DNA from: Mycobacterium sp. IS-1496
GTDB taxonomy: Bacteria; Actinomycetota; Actinomycetes; Mycobacteriales; Mycobacteriaceae
Reading direction: 5' to 3'
Assembly (NCBI RefSeq): GCF_001499995.1
Contig: NZ_LQIU01000014.1
Span: forward strand, 1-64,000
DNA length: 64,000 nt
Every line of letters starts with the position of its first letter. Positions within the stretch are counted from its first letter, which is position 1. This document shows, in pieces, positions 15,542 to 23,907 of this stretch. The notes under the pieces were generated by a model, which was given only the letters and a program-made list of their open reading frames with translations, searched no databases and was not told the DNA's origin. The translations under genes and the position numbers were made by a program.

Positions 15542-17977
15542 CTAGAGCGGACGCGCCTGGGGCGCGGTCTGCAGCACCCCGCGCGCGAGCAGGTCCTGCA
15601 CCTCGGCGTGCTCCAGTCCGAGCAGCGTCGTGGCGATCTCGACGGTGTGCTCGCCGAGCAGCGGCGCCTGCCCCAGTGGCGGGTCCGCGATCCGCTCGGC
15701 GTGCAGCTGGGCGTTCTCCAGCACGTACGGTTCCCGGCCGTGCGGATGCAGCTCCTCGCGGAAGGCGCGGCGCTGCGCGTAGAACTCCCAGCCCGGCAGC
15801 TCGGCGGCGTGCATGACGGCGCCGGCGGGCACACCGGCCGCCTGCAGCAGTTCCATGGCCTCGCCGGGTGAGTGCCGGACCGTCCAGCCGGTCACCGCCT
15901 CGTCGACGCGAACGCGGTTGCGGTCCCGGCCGGCTCGGGTCCTCAGGTCCGCATCGTCGGCCAGGTCGGGGCGGCCGAGCACGCGGCACAGCGCCTGCCA
16001 GTCGGTGTCGCCGCGGACGGTGACCGCCACCCACGCATCGGCGCCGTCCGCACCGGCGGCACGGAACAACCCCCAGGGCGCATCGTGCGCCGGCACGTCG
16101 GACGGTTCGTGCCCATCGCGGACGAGTGCCTCGCCTGCGATCTCCGCGGCGAGGTGGCTGAGCATGACCTCGGACTGCGCGATGCTGGCCGCACCGCCCA
16201 GGCCGGTGCGCTCGCGGCGCACCAGCAGGCTGAGCGCGGCCAGGACGCCGATGCGCGCGGACACGTGGTCGGGGTAGACGGTGACGGTGTCGCAGAACTC
16301 GTCCGGGTCCGACGGGTAGACCCACTGCTTCGTGAAGCCGGCCGCGGCGCGCACCAGGGGGCCGTAGCCGAGCCGCTGCGCCCACGGACCGGTGGGGCCG
16401 AACGCCGAGCTGTCGACAACGACGATGCCGGGGTTGACCGACTTCAGCGTGTCGTGGTCCATGGCCAGGCCCGCGGCGACTCCGGGTTTGAAGTTCGTCA
16501 GCACGACGTCGGCCTCGCGCACCAGCCGGTGCGCCAGGGCCCGGCCGTCGGCTGACCGCAGGTCGATGCCGATCGCCCGCTTGTTGCGGTGTCCGCCGGC
16601 GAAACTCGCGTTCATCGGGCTGCGGCCGGGCCGCATCCCGTCCGGGAACGCCGCGTTCTCGATCTTGATGACGTCGGCGCCCAGATCACCGAACAGCCGG
16701 CCGGTGTCGGCGCCGACGACGATCACGCCGAGGTCCAGCACACGCAGCCCCTCGAGCGGCAGGCCCTGGTCGGATCGCTTGCGGTGCTGCAGAACCGGCG
16801 CACCGTCGAGGGTCCGCTCGCCGATGTCGGGGCCGGCGTCGGCGCTCGCGCGGCAGCCGTCGATCTCGACGACGCCGCGGGGCACCGGGGCGACGAGCCC
16901 GGGGGCGAGTTCGGCGGTGCCGAAGAAACCGCGTGCGACGACCTGGTCGGTGGCCAGCGCCTCGGTCAGGCTCAGCACCGCGGCGGTCGGCACGCCGTGC
17001 CGCTGCCCCTCCCGTTCCAACTCGTCGCGGTCCTTGTCGGCGCAGAACGCCTCGATGGCCGTCCAGAGCGGGATCGAGGTCAGCCGGTCCCGCAGGCCCT
17101 CGAACTTCGGGTCGGCGAACGCCTCGGGTCGGCCCATCCACTCGAACATGCCGTGCCACTGGCGTTTTGCCAGCAGGCAGATGCGGACGTAGCCGTCCCG
17201 GCAGGGCACGATCGGATAGCGCAGCCGTTCGGCGGCCCAGTTGCGTTGCTGCTGGGCGGTAGGCACTCCCGCCGACGCTGTGCCCATGGTCCCGAACGGC
17301 GGGTCGAGCGCCTGCATCGCCCCCTCGACGATCGCGAAGTCGATGCGGTCGCCGATACCGGTGCGGAGCCGGTCGAGCAGCACGCTGAGCACCGCGACCC
17401 CGGCCTGCGCGGCCGCGACGTGGTACGGCAACTGCTCACCCGGCGGTACCAGCGGCTCGCGCCCGGGGATGCCCGAGCGGGACAGTTCGCTCGTCAGGGC
17501 GTGCAGCACTGGGGTGGTGGCCTGCCACCCGCTGAAGTCCGAGTCCCGTCCGAAGTCGCTGAGCGACAACACGATCAGCCCCGGGTGGGCGGCGCGGACC
17601 TCGTCGACCGCGAGTGCGCGTTCGGCCGGGGAGCCGGGTGGGGTGTCCTCGATCAGGACGTCGGCGGCGCCCAGCAGGTCGTCCCACCGCTGCCGTCCCG
17701 CGGGTGTGGAGGCGTCGATGTCGACCGATCCGACGCCCCGCCTGTTGATCGCCGTCGCCAGCGGCACCCGGCCGATGGGCGGAGCGGCCTCGACGTCACC
17801 GGTGACATCGGCCAGTCCGACCGCGGTCACGTGCGCGCCGAGGTCGGCGAGCAGCCGGCCGATCGCGGTCATCGGACCGGAGGACAGGTCGAGGATGCGG
17901 ACGCCCGCCAGCGGCGGGTCGTAGTTCGCGGTGTCGTGGGGAGGGGTCGCGGTGTCGTGGGGAGGGGTTTCGGTCAT
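15542..17977 (-). CDS. double-domain CaiB/BaiF (class III) CoA-transferase
   Basis: An 811-residue protein containing two class III CoA-transferase domains in tandem, about twice the normal ~400 residues. Domain 1 is at ~20-390 (LAGVRILDLSSGPMTAIGRLLADLGAHV) and domain 2 at ~400-795 (LEGLRVLDLGVIVVGADTGRLFGDLGADVIKIE). Class III enzymes work as intertwined dimers, so the fusion probably makes an intramolecular pair. Such long forms are common in actinobacterial acyl-CoA pathways. The N-terminus carries a duplicated TPPHDTA heptad of no apparent function. Two acyl-CoA dehydrogenases lie immediately upstream, so it probably activates or transfers CoA to the acid they oxidise. Confidence 0.9.
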   Translation of the reverse strand: MTETPPHDTATPPHDTANYDPPLAGVRILDLSSGPMTAIGRLLADLGAHVTAVGLADVTGDVEAAPPIGRVPLATAINRRGVGSVDIDASTPAGRQRWDDLLGAADVLIEDTPPGSPAERALAVDEVRAAHPGLIVLSLSDFGRDSDFSGWQATTPVLHALTSELSRSGIPGREPLVPPGEQLPYHVAAAQAGVAVLSVLLDRLRTGIGDRIDFAIVEGAMQALDPPFGTMGTASAGVPTAQQQRNWAAERLRYPIVPCRDGYVRICLLAKRQWHGMFEWMGRPEAFADPKFEGLRDRLTSIPLWTAIEAFCADKDRDELEREGQRHGVPTAAVLSLTEALATDQVVARGFFGTAELAPGLVAPVPRGVVEIDGCRASADAGPDIGERTLDGAPVLQHRKRSDQGLPLEGLRVLDLGVIVVGADTGRLFGDLGADVIKIENAAFPDGMRPGRSPMNASFAGGHRNKRAIGIDLRSADGRALAHRLVREADVVLTNFKPGVAAGLAMDHDTLKSVNPGIVVVDSSAFGPTGPWAQRLGYGPLVRAAAGFTKQWVYPSDPDEFCDTVTVYPDHVSARIGVLAALSLLVRRERTGLGGAASIAQSEVMLSHLAAEIAGEALVRDGHEPSDVPAHDAPWGLFRAAGADGADAWVAVTVRGDTDWQALCRVLGRPDLADDADLRTRAGRDRNRVRVDEAVTGWTVRHSPGEAMELLQAAGVPAGAVMHAAELPGWEFYAQRRAFREELHPHGREPYVLENAQLHAERIADPPLGQAPLLGEHTVEIATTLLGLEHAEVQDLLARGVLQTAPQARPL
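17926..17967. repeat. perfect 21-bp tandem repeat, two copies
   Basis: Units at 17926-17946 and 17947-17967 are identical and encode the duplicated heptapeptide at the N-terminus of the CoA-transferase. It is an in-frame slippage-type duplication outside the folded domain. Confidence 0.85.
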
Positions 17978-17980
17978 CGG

Positions 17981-19174
17981 TCAGTTCCGACGGGCGTCGC
18001 GGAAGGGGATGTCGCGGTCGACCTCCGGTTCCTTGGGCAGCCCGAGCACCCGCTCGCCGATGATGTTGCGCTGGATCTGATCGGTGCCGCCGCCGATGGA
18101 GGTGAAGTAGGCGTTGAGCGTCAGGAAGTTGACGTCGTCGGCCTCGGGATTGTCCGGCCCGGCCAGCAGCGCCTCGGCGCCGATGATGTCGGTCTTCACC
18201 CTGGCCTCGGTGTGCAGGATGTCGGACATGGCGAGTTTGCCCAGCGACATGATCGAACTCGACGTGCCGATCGACGTCGACGCCTTCGCGCGAGCGTTGT
18301 TGAGCCGGTTGAGTTCTCGCAGTGAGAGCACGGTGGCCAGCGAGTCCCGGATGACCGGGTCGTCGAGGCGGCCGTGCTCGCGGGCGAGTTCGACCAGGCT
18401 GTCGGCGCGCGAACTGTTGCGCGACCCGCGGCCGCTGTCGCCCATGATGGACCGCTCGTAGGCCAGTGCGGTCTGCAGCACCCGCCAGCCGTTGCCCGTA
18501 CCGCCCACGAGGAAGTCGTCGGGGACCGCGGCGTCGCTGATGAACACCTCGTTGAAATGGGATTCGCCGGTGATCTGCACCAGCGGCCGGACCTCGATGC
18601 CGGTCTGCTTCATCGGCAGGATGAAGAAGCTCAATCCCTTGTGTTTCGGCACATCCCAGTCGGTGCGGGCGAGCAGCAGTCCGTAGTCGGCCGTGGCCGC
18701 CCCGGAGGTCCACACCTTCTGACCGTTGACCACCCACCGGTCGCCGTCGCGCACCGCGGTGGCGTGCACACCGGCGAGGTCGGAGCCGGCGCCGGGCTCA
18801 CTGTAGAGCAGACAGGTGCTGGCGCGCTCGGTCAGGAAGTCGCGCAACAACTCTCGCTTGAGGGTGTCGTTGCCGAACTTCAGGACGGTGTTGGCCGGGA
18901 TGCTGTACTTGTCCCGCCGCGCGCCGGGCGCCCGGACCGCCTTGAACTCCTTCTCGATGGCCGATGCCAGATGGTTGGGGTACGCCCGGCCGAACCACTC
19001 GGTCGGATAGGTGGGTACCGCGTAGCCGGCGTCGAGCACCTTCTCGAGCCAGGCGACACGCTCCGGGGAGGCCACCCACGGGTCGTTCGACTTCGGCAGA
19101 CCCGTCCAGTTCTGCTCGAGCCAGGCGCGCACCTCGACGCGCACCTCGTCGGCGCTCGGAGTCGTCTCGGTCAT
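17981..19174 (-). CDS. acyl-CoA dehydrogenase, subunit 1 of a probable pair
   Basis: A 397-residue flavin acyl-CoA dehydrogenase introducing an alpha,beta double bond into an acyl-CoA. The FAD/substrate motif CLLYSEPGAGSDLAGV is at ~120-135, with VNGQKVWTSGA following, and the C-terminal GGGTDQIQRNIIGERVLGLP is typical. It is 3 nt away from a second, different acyl-CoA dehydrogenase gene. In mycobacteria such adjacent FadE genes often form alpha2beta2 heterotetramers acting on sterol side chains or other bulky acyl-CoAs; the substrate here is not predictable. It is co-directional with the CoA-transferase, 3 nt upstream of it. Confidence 0.9.
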   Translation of the reverse strand: MTETTPSADEVRVEVRAWLEQNWTGLPKSNDPWVASPERVAWLEKVLDAGYAVPTYPTEWFGRAYPNHLASAIEKEFKAVRAPGARRDKYSIPANTVLKFGNDTLKRELLRDFLTERASTCLLYSEPGAGSDLAGVHATAVRDGDRWVVNGQKVWTSGAATADYGLLLARTDWDVPKHKGLSFFILPMKQTGIEVRPLVQITGESHFNEVFISDAAVPDDFLVGGTGNGWRVLQTALAYERSIMGDSGRGSRNSSRADSLVELAREHGRLDDPVIRDSLATVLSLRELNRLNNARAKASTSIGTSSSIMSLGKLAMSDILHTEARVKTDIIGAEALLAGPDNPEADDVNFLTLNAYFTSIGGGTDQIQRNIIGERVLGLPKEPEVDRDIPFRDARRN

Positions 19175-19177
19175 GGG

Positions 19178-20272
19178 TCAGGCGCCTTTCGACTGGAGGT
19201 AACGCTCGCGGTGCAGGCGTGGGCCGCCGAACAACTGCAGTCCGGTGCGGGCCCGGCGGAGGTACAGGTGTGCGGGGTGCTCCCAGGTAAAGCCGATCCC
19301 GCCGTGCATCTGGATGGCCGCCGCGGCGGTGTCGCGGTAGGCCTCGGCGCACGCGAACCCCGCCAGCGCGATCGCCCCGCCCGCGGTGTCCGGATCGGCA
19401 TCCCGCTGGGCCGCGGCGTTCTGCGCGGCCGAGGTGGAGGACTCCACCTTGAGCAGCAGATCGGCGGCCATGTGCTTGAGCGCCTGGAAACTGCCGATCG
19501 GCCTGCCGAACTGGATGCGGGTCTTGAGGTACTCCACGGTGATCTCGAAGATGCGCCGGGTGCCGCCGCACTGTTCACCGGCCAGCGCGATCGTCGCCAG
19601 GTCGAGCGCCTGCTGCACCGCGTCCCATCCGGCGGTGCCCAGCCGGCGTGCCGGGGTGTCGGCGAAGGTGAACGTCGACAGCCGCACGGACGGGTCGAAC
19701 ACCGTCGCCGCGACGCGCTGGAAACCCTCGGCGCCCGCGTCCACCTCGTAGACGCCGATACCGTCCCGGCCCTGCGCCACGACCAGCAGGACGTCGGCGA
19801 CCTGACCGTCGGTGACGTAGTGCGCGCTGCCGGTCAGGGTGCCGTCGACGCCGGCGCGGACGTTGACGCCCTCGGCGGTCCAGGTACCGGCCCGCCCGGT
19901 CACCGCGACGGTCCCGACGGCGGTGCCGTCGGCCAGGCCGGGCAGCAGCCGCTGCTTGTCCTCCTCGGCGCCGGCGGCCTGGACGAGCGCGGCTGCGAGC
20001 ACCGCGCTGGAGATGAACGGCGACGGCAGCAGGGCGGCCCCGGTCTCCTCGGCCACCGCCTCGAGTTCGGTCGCGGCCAGGCCCACACCGCCGTATTCGC
20101 CGGCGATCACGATGCCGGTGACACCCTGTTCGGCCAGCCGGCGCCACAGGTCACGGTCGAATCCGTCCTCGCCGGTCAGCACCCGCCGCACATCCTGCTC
20201 GGTGCACCGGCTGCGCAGCAGATCGCGGACCGCCTCCTGCAGCGCTTCCCGTTCGGCGACGTCGATCGTCAT
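19178..20272 (-). CDS. acyl-CoA dehydrogenase, subunit 2 of a probable pair
   Basis: A 364-residue acyl-CoA dehydrogenase family protein with GVTGIVIAGEYGGVGLAATEL (~60-80) and the C-terminal MHGGIGFTWEHPAHLYLRRA segment (~325-345) that supplies FAD contacts. Residues in the mid-domain FAD-binding region are less conserved than in its neighbour, as is usual for one member of an alpha2beta2 FadE pair. The ATG at 20272 has GGAAGG upstream and is preferred over 20335. It is first in the leftward operon, divergent from the TPP-riboswitch thiamine operon. Confidence 0.88.
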   Translation of the reverse strand: MTIDVAEREALQEAVRDLLRSRCTEQDVRRVLTGEDGFDRDLWRRLAEQGVTGIVIAGEYGGVGLAATELEAVAEETGAALLPSPFISSAVLAAALVQAAGAEEDKQRLLPGLADGTAVGTVAVTGRAGTWTAEGVNVRAGVDGTLTGSAHYVTDGQVADVLLVVAQGRDGIGVYEVDAGAEGFQRVAATVFDPSVRLSTFTFADTPARRLGTAGWDAVQQALDLATIALAGEQCGGTRRIFEITVEYLKTRIQFGRPIGSFQALKHMAADLLLKVESSTSAAQNAAAQRDADPDTAGGAIALAGFACAEAYRDTAAAAIQMHGGIGFTWEHPAHLYLRRARTGLQLFGGPRLHRERYLQSKGA

Positions 20273-20404
20273 GGGCGGACCGCCTTCCCTGTCGTCGCTG
20301 ACAGCTTCCGCGCTGAGGCGGGGCGTGTACATCACGACTTACGACACCCTCGGGTTTCCGATGGCGACATGTGCGCGCGGCTGCGCTACGTTGGAGCCGA
20401 TAAC

Positions 20405-20495
20405 CCACGCGGGAGTGCACACCGAGTGCGCTGAGAGGACGGCTGAGGGCCGTCGACCGTATGAACCTGACCGGGTAATGCCGGCGTAGGGAGTG
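20405..20495 (+). ncRNA. TPP riboswitch (THI element)
   Basis: The conserved TPP aptamer is clear. CGGGAGTGC at ~20409 opens the structure and GCTGAGAGG at ~20429-20437 forms the pyrimidine-sensor helix. GAACCTGACCGGGTAATGCC and then GGCGTAGGGAGTG close the pyrophosphate-binding side. The terminal AGGGAG (20488-20493) also serves as the Shine-Dalgarno 7 nt before the ykoE ATG, so thiamine pyrophosphate probably represses translation by sequestering it. A TACGTT box at 20387-20392 is a plausible -10. Confidence 0.95.
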
Positions 20496-20500
20496 AACTG

Positions 20501-21127
20501 ATGACTGACGTGTCCCCATCTTTTCCCGTGACCGCGCGGAGCTACCGCTGGCGCGTCGTCGACATCGTGGTGGCCAGCGTGCTGGCCGTCGCGGCCGGCC
20601 TGGTGTTCGTGATGTGGAACGTCGCGTCCAACCCGATCGGCGCCCCGCTGAGTGCGGCGCTGCCGGGACTGCAGGCGCTGCTCGGCGGCGGCTGGCTGTT
20701 CGCCGGGGTCCTCACCGCGATGGTGATCCGCAAACCGGGTGCGGCGGTCTACGGCGAACTCGTGGCCGCGACGGTGTCCGCCCTGGTCGGTAACCAGTGG
20801 GGTGTCATGACCCTGGAGTTCGGCCTCGTGCAGGGGCTGGCAGCCGAGATCGTGTTCGCCTGCTTCCTGTACCGGGTGTGGAACCTTCCGGTCGCGGTGC
20901 TGGCCGGGGCGGCGGCCGGGCTGGCCATGGCGATCAACGAGCTGTTGCTCCTGTACCCGGGTTCGACCTCGGCCTTCGCGGCGATCTACATCGTCGCCGG
21001 GACCGTCTCCGGTGCCGTGATCGCCGGCGGCCTGTCCTGGTACGTGGTGCGTGGGCTGGCGAAAACCGGTGCGCTGTCCCGGTTCCCGTCGGGCAGGACG
21101 GGGTCGCCGAGCGACGTTCGGCCATGA
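20501..21127 (+). CDS. ykoE: YkoE-like thiamine/HMP-specific S component of an ECF transporter
   Basis: A 208-residue membrane protein with about five hydrophobic helices (WRVVDIVVASVLAVAAGLVFVMWN at the N-terminus, then LPGLQALLGGGWLFAGVLTAMVIRKPGAAVYGEL). It matches the YkoE family, substrate-binding subunits for thiamine or its hydroxymethylpyrimidine precursor. The TPP riboswitch directly upstream gives independent support for the ligand class. The next two overlapping genes provide the ATPase and EcfT subunits, as in Bacillus ykoFEDC but without ykoF. Confidence 0.92.
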   Translation: MTDVSPSFPVTARSYRWRVVDIVVASVLAVAAGLVFVMWNVASNPIGAPLSAALPGLQALLGGGWLFAGVLTAMVIRKPGAAVYGELVAATVSALVGNQWGVMTLEFGLVQGLAAEIVFACFLYRVWNLPVAVLAGAAAGLAMAINELLLLYPGSTSAFAAIYIVAGTVSGAVIAGGLSWYVVRGLAKTGALSRFPSGRTGSPSDVRP

Positions 21128-22590
21128 CCGCAGGCGGTGTCGCGGTCGCCGCCGGGAGTTGGCACTGGCGCCACGCCGGTCGCCCGTCGTGGGCCGTCCG
21201 CGATCTGAACCTCACCGTCGAACCAGGGGAGCGGGTGCTGCTCCTCGGCGCCAGCGGCTCGGGTAAATCGACGCTGTTGCAGGGTCTGGCCGGTCTGCTC
21301 GGCGGCGGCGAGGACGGCGACGAGGCGGGGCGTCTCCTCGTCGACGGGGTCGCACCCGCGCAGCGCCGCGGCCGCATCGGCATGGTGCTGCAGAACCCCG
21401 ACTCGCAGGTCATCCTGTCGCGGGTCGGCGACGACGTGGCGTTCGGGATGGAGAACCTCAACGTCGCTCCCGAGGCGATCTGGCCGCGGGTCCGGCGGGC
21501 GCTGGGTGCCGTCGGCCTGGGAATGCCGCTGCGTCACGACACCTCGCGACTGTCCGGCGGCCAACAGCAGCGGCTGGCGCTGGCCGGTGTGCTCGCCATG
21601 GACCCCGGGCTGATCCTGCTTGACGAGCCGACCGCGAACCTGGACCCCGCCGGTGTCGTCGAGGTGCGCGACGCCGTCACCGCGGTGGCCGAACGGACCG
21701 GCGCGACGCTGATCGTCGTCGAACACCGCACCGCGGTGTGGCTTCCCGTGGTCGACCGCGTCGTCGTGCTCGGTCCCCTCGGCGAGGTCCTCGCCGACGG
21801 GCCGCCCGCCGAGACCGTCGTGCGGGAGGGTGAACGCCTGACGCGGGCGGGCGTGTGGGTGCCCGGCGCCGCCCTGCCGTCCATCGACCGGCACGCCGTG
21901 CCGGGTGAACCGCTGGCCGACGCCGTCGCCCTGTCGGCCGGGTACCCGCACGGTCCCCGCACCGCGGACATGGTCTTCGACGTCCCCAGGGCGGCGGTCA
22001 CCGTCGTCACCGGGCCGAACGGAGCGGGTAAGACCGCGCTGGCGCTCACCCTGGGCGGACTGCTCCCACCCCGCGGCGGGCGGGTCGAGGCGCGCGACGG
22101 GTTCGCCCCGGCCGCCGACCGCCGCGAACCCGTCCGGTGGCGTTCCCGGGAACTGCTGACCCGTATCGGCAGCGTGTTCCAGAACCCCGAGCACCAGTTC
22201 CTCACCGGCAGCGTCCGCGACGAACTGGCGCTCGGTCCCCGCGCCCTCGGCCACGACGACGACGCGGTCGCCCGGCTGTGCGATCCGCTGTTGGAGCGGC
22301 TGCGGCTCACCGCACTCGCCGACGCCAACCCCTACACGCTGTCCGGCGGTGAGCAGCGGCGGCTGTCGGTCGCGACGGTGCTCGCCACCCGGCCCGAGTT
22401 GGTCGTGCTCGACGAGCCGACGTTCGGCCAGGACCGCAACACCTGGGAGGAACTGGTCCGGCTGCTCGCCGAGATCGCCGACCACGGCACCGCGGTGGTC
22501 GCGGTCACCCACGACCTCGACTTCGCCGCGGTGCTCGGCGACCGCCGGATCGAGATGCGGACCAGCGCGACGTCGGGACGAACGCGATGA
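21124..22590 (+). CDS. ykoD: duplicated ABC ATPase of the thiamine ECF transporter
   Basis: A 488-residue protein with two ABC ATPase domains. In the first, Walker A is GASGSGKST (~44), signature LSGGQQQRL and Walker B LILLDEPTANLD. In the second, Walker A is GPNGAGKTA (~299), signature LSGGEQRRL and Walker B LVVLDEPTFGQD. Each carries the Q-loop QNPD/E motif of EcfA proteins, so it is a fused EcfA-EcfA'. Its ATG overlaps the ykoE stop and its stop overlaps ykoC. Readings that extend upstream of 21124 are shadows of ykoE. Confidence 0.93.
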   Translation: MTAGGVAVAAGSWHWRHAGRPSWAVRDLNLTVEPGERVLLLGASGSGKSTLLQGLAGLLGGGEDGDEAGRLLVDGVAPAQRRGRIGMVLQNPDSQVILSRVGDDVAFGMENLNVAPEAIWPRVRRALGAVGLGMPLRHDTSRLSGGQQQRLALAGVLAMDPGLILLDEPTANLDPAGVVEVRDAVTAVAERTGATLIVVEHRTAVWLPVVDRVVVLGPLGEVLADGPPAETVVREGERLTRAGVWVPGAALPSIDRHAVPGEPLADAVALSAGYPHGPRTADMVFDVPRAAVTVVTGPNGAGKTALALTLGGLLPPRGGRVEARDGFAPAADRREPVRWRSRELLTRIGSVFQNPEHQFLTGSVRDELALGPRALGHDDDAVARLCDPLLERLRLTALADANPYTLSGGEQRRLSVATVLATRPELVVLDEPTFGQDRNTWEELVRLLAEIADHGTAVVAVTHDLDFAAVLGDRRIEMRTSATSGRTR

Positions 22591-23363
22591 CGAGCGTCGA
22601 CGCCGCGCCGGTGCGGACCGGGATCAATCCCGTCGCGAAACTGGTGGCCGCCCTGGTGATCGCCGCCGGCCTGGTGGCCAGCCTCGACTGGGTGTCGGCC
22701 CTGACCGCGCTCGCACTCGAGATCCTGCTGATCCTCGCGTTGCGAATCCCGTTGCGAGCGGTCCTGATCCGCGGTGGACTGCTCGTGCTGGCCGCAGGGC
22801 TCACCGCGGTCACCATCGTGCTCTACGGCGAACGCAGCGGCACCGTGCACTGGCAGTTCCTGCTCATCACGGTCACCGACGGGTCCATCACGCTGGCGGT
22901 CGCGACGTTCGTGCGGGTGCTCGCCATCGCATTGCCGTCCGTGGTCCTGTTCATCGACACCGACCCGACGGAACTCGCCGACGGCCTCGCCCAGGTGCTG
23001 CGGCTCCCGGCCCGGTTCGTGCTGGGGGCGCTGGCCGGGCTGCGAACGGTCGGGCTGCTCCGGCAGGACTGGCGCTACCTCGGTTACGCACGCCGCGCCC
23101 GCGGAGTCGTCGACCGCAACCGCCTGCGGCGCGTCGCGGGGCAGGCGTTCGCGCTGCTGGTCTTCGCCATCCGCCGCGGGTCGATGCTCGCCACCGCGAT
23201 GGAGGCCCGCGGATTCGGGGCCTACCCGACGCGGACCTGGGCGCGGCCGTCGCGTTTCGGCGCCCGCGACGCGGCGCTGGTGCTGGCCGGGTTCGGCATC
23301 GCCGCCGCCGCGATCGCCGTCTCCGTCACCACCGGACACTGGAACTTCATTGGAAGTCGATGA
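22587..23363 (+). CDS. ykoC: EcfT component of the thiamine ECF transporter
   Basis: A 258-residue EcfT/CbiQ family membrane protein with five or six hydrophobic segments. The two Ala-Arg-Gly coupling motifs are YARRARGVVDR and AMEARGFGAYP, which insert into the ATPase grooves. It completes the ykoEDC cassette under TPP-riboswitch control. Its 3' end overlaps the start of the P-loop protein by 14 nt. Confidence 0.92.
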   Translation: MTSVDAAPVRTGINPVAKLVAALVIAAGLVASLDWVSALTALALEILLILALRIPLRAVLIRGGLLVLAAGLTAVTIVLYGERSGTVHWQFLLITVTDGSITLAVATFVRVLAIALPSVVLFIDTDPTELADGLAQVLRLPARFVLGALAGLRTVGLLRQDWRYLGYARRARGVVDRNRLRRVAGQAFALLVFAIRRGSMLATAMEARGFGAYPTRTWARPSRFGARDAALVLAGFGIAAAAIAVSVTTGHWNFIGSR

Positions 23364-23907
23364 CCTGGCGCGCCGACTCGCCGACGCCGGTGCTCGCACC
23401 GTCCTGATCGACGGGCGTTCGGGCTCGGGGAAGACGACGCTGGCCGCACAGCTGCACCAGAGCTGGCACGGCAGCGTGATCGTCGCCCTCGACGACATCT
23501 ACGCGGGCTGGGACGGATTGGCATGGGCCGTCGAGCACCTGCGGGAGGCGCTGCTGGAACCGCGCGCCGCCGGTCGGCCCGGACGGTGGCGCAGGTGGGA
23601 CTGGACCACCGGCACGCCCGCGGGCTGGCACACCGTCGAACCCGACCGACGGGTGATCATCGAGGGGGTCGGAGCCCTGACCGTGGAGCACCGCGCACTC
23701 GCCGACCTGGCTGTCTGGGTCGACGCCCCGGAGGCCGACCGCAAGCGCCGCGCGCTGGCGCGCGACGGCGACACCTACGCGCCGCACTGGGACAGGTGGG
23801 CCGTGCAAGAGGAGGCCTTCATCGCCCGGTACGACCCGCGGTCCGTCGCCGACTGGATCGCGACCTACACAGAGGACGGGTTGCGGTTGGCGGCGAATCT
23901 CAGCTGA
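23350..23907 (+). CDS. P-loop NTPase, uridine kinase-like
   Basis: A 185-residue protein with a Walker A DGRSGSGKTT at ~21-30, LDDIYAGWDGL (a kinase-like acidic motif) and RVIIEGVGAL. This arrangement resembles small (d)NMP or uridine-kinase-like P-loop proteins. The start is probably the TTG at 23350, which overlaps ykoC; no ATG or GTG precedes the P-loop in frame. Being in the riboswitch operon it could act on a thiamine precursor or simply be co-transcribed. The function is unproven. Confidence 0.75.
   Translation: MEVDDLARRLADAGARTVLIDGRSGSGKTTLAAQLHQSWHGSVIVALDDIYAGWDGLAWAVEHLREALLEPRAAGRPGRWRRWDWTTGTPAGWHTVEPDRRVIIEGVGALTVEHRALADLAVWVDAPEADRKRRALARDGDTYAPHWDRWAVQEEAFIARYDPRSVADWIATYTEDGLRLAANLS

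Noticed and set aside
16589-18325. Long antisense frame through the CoA-transferase
   Set aside because: Composition is Arg/Asp/Gly-rich with no domain; codon third positions favour the opposite strand.
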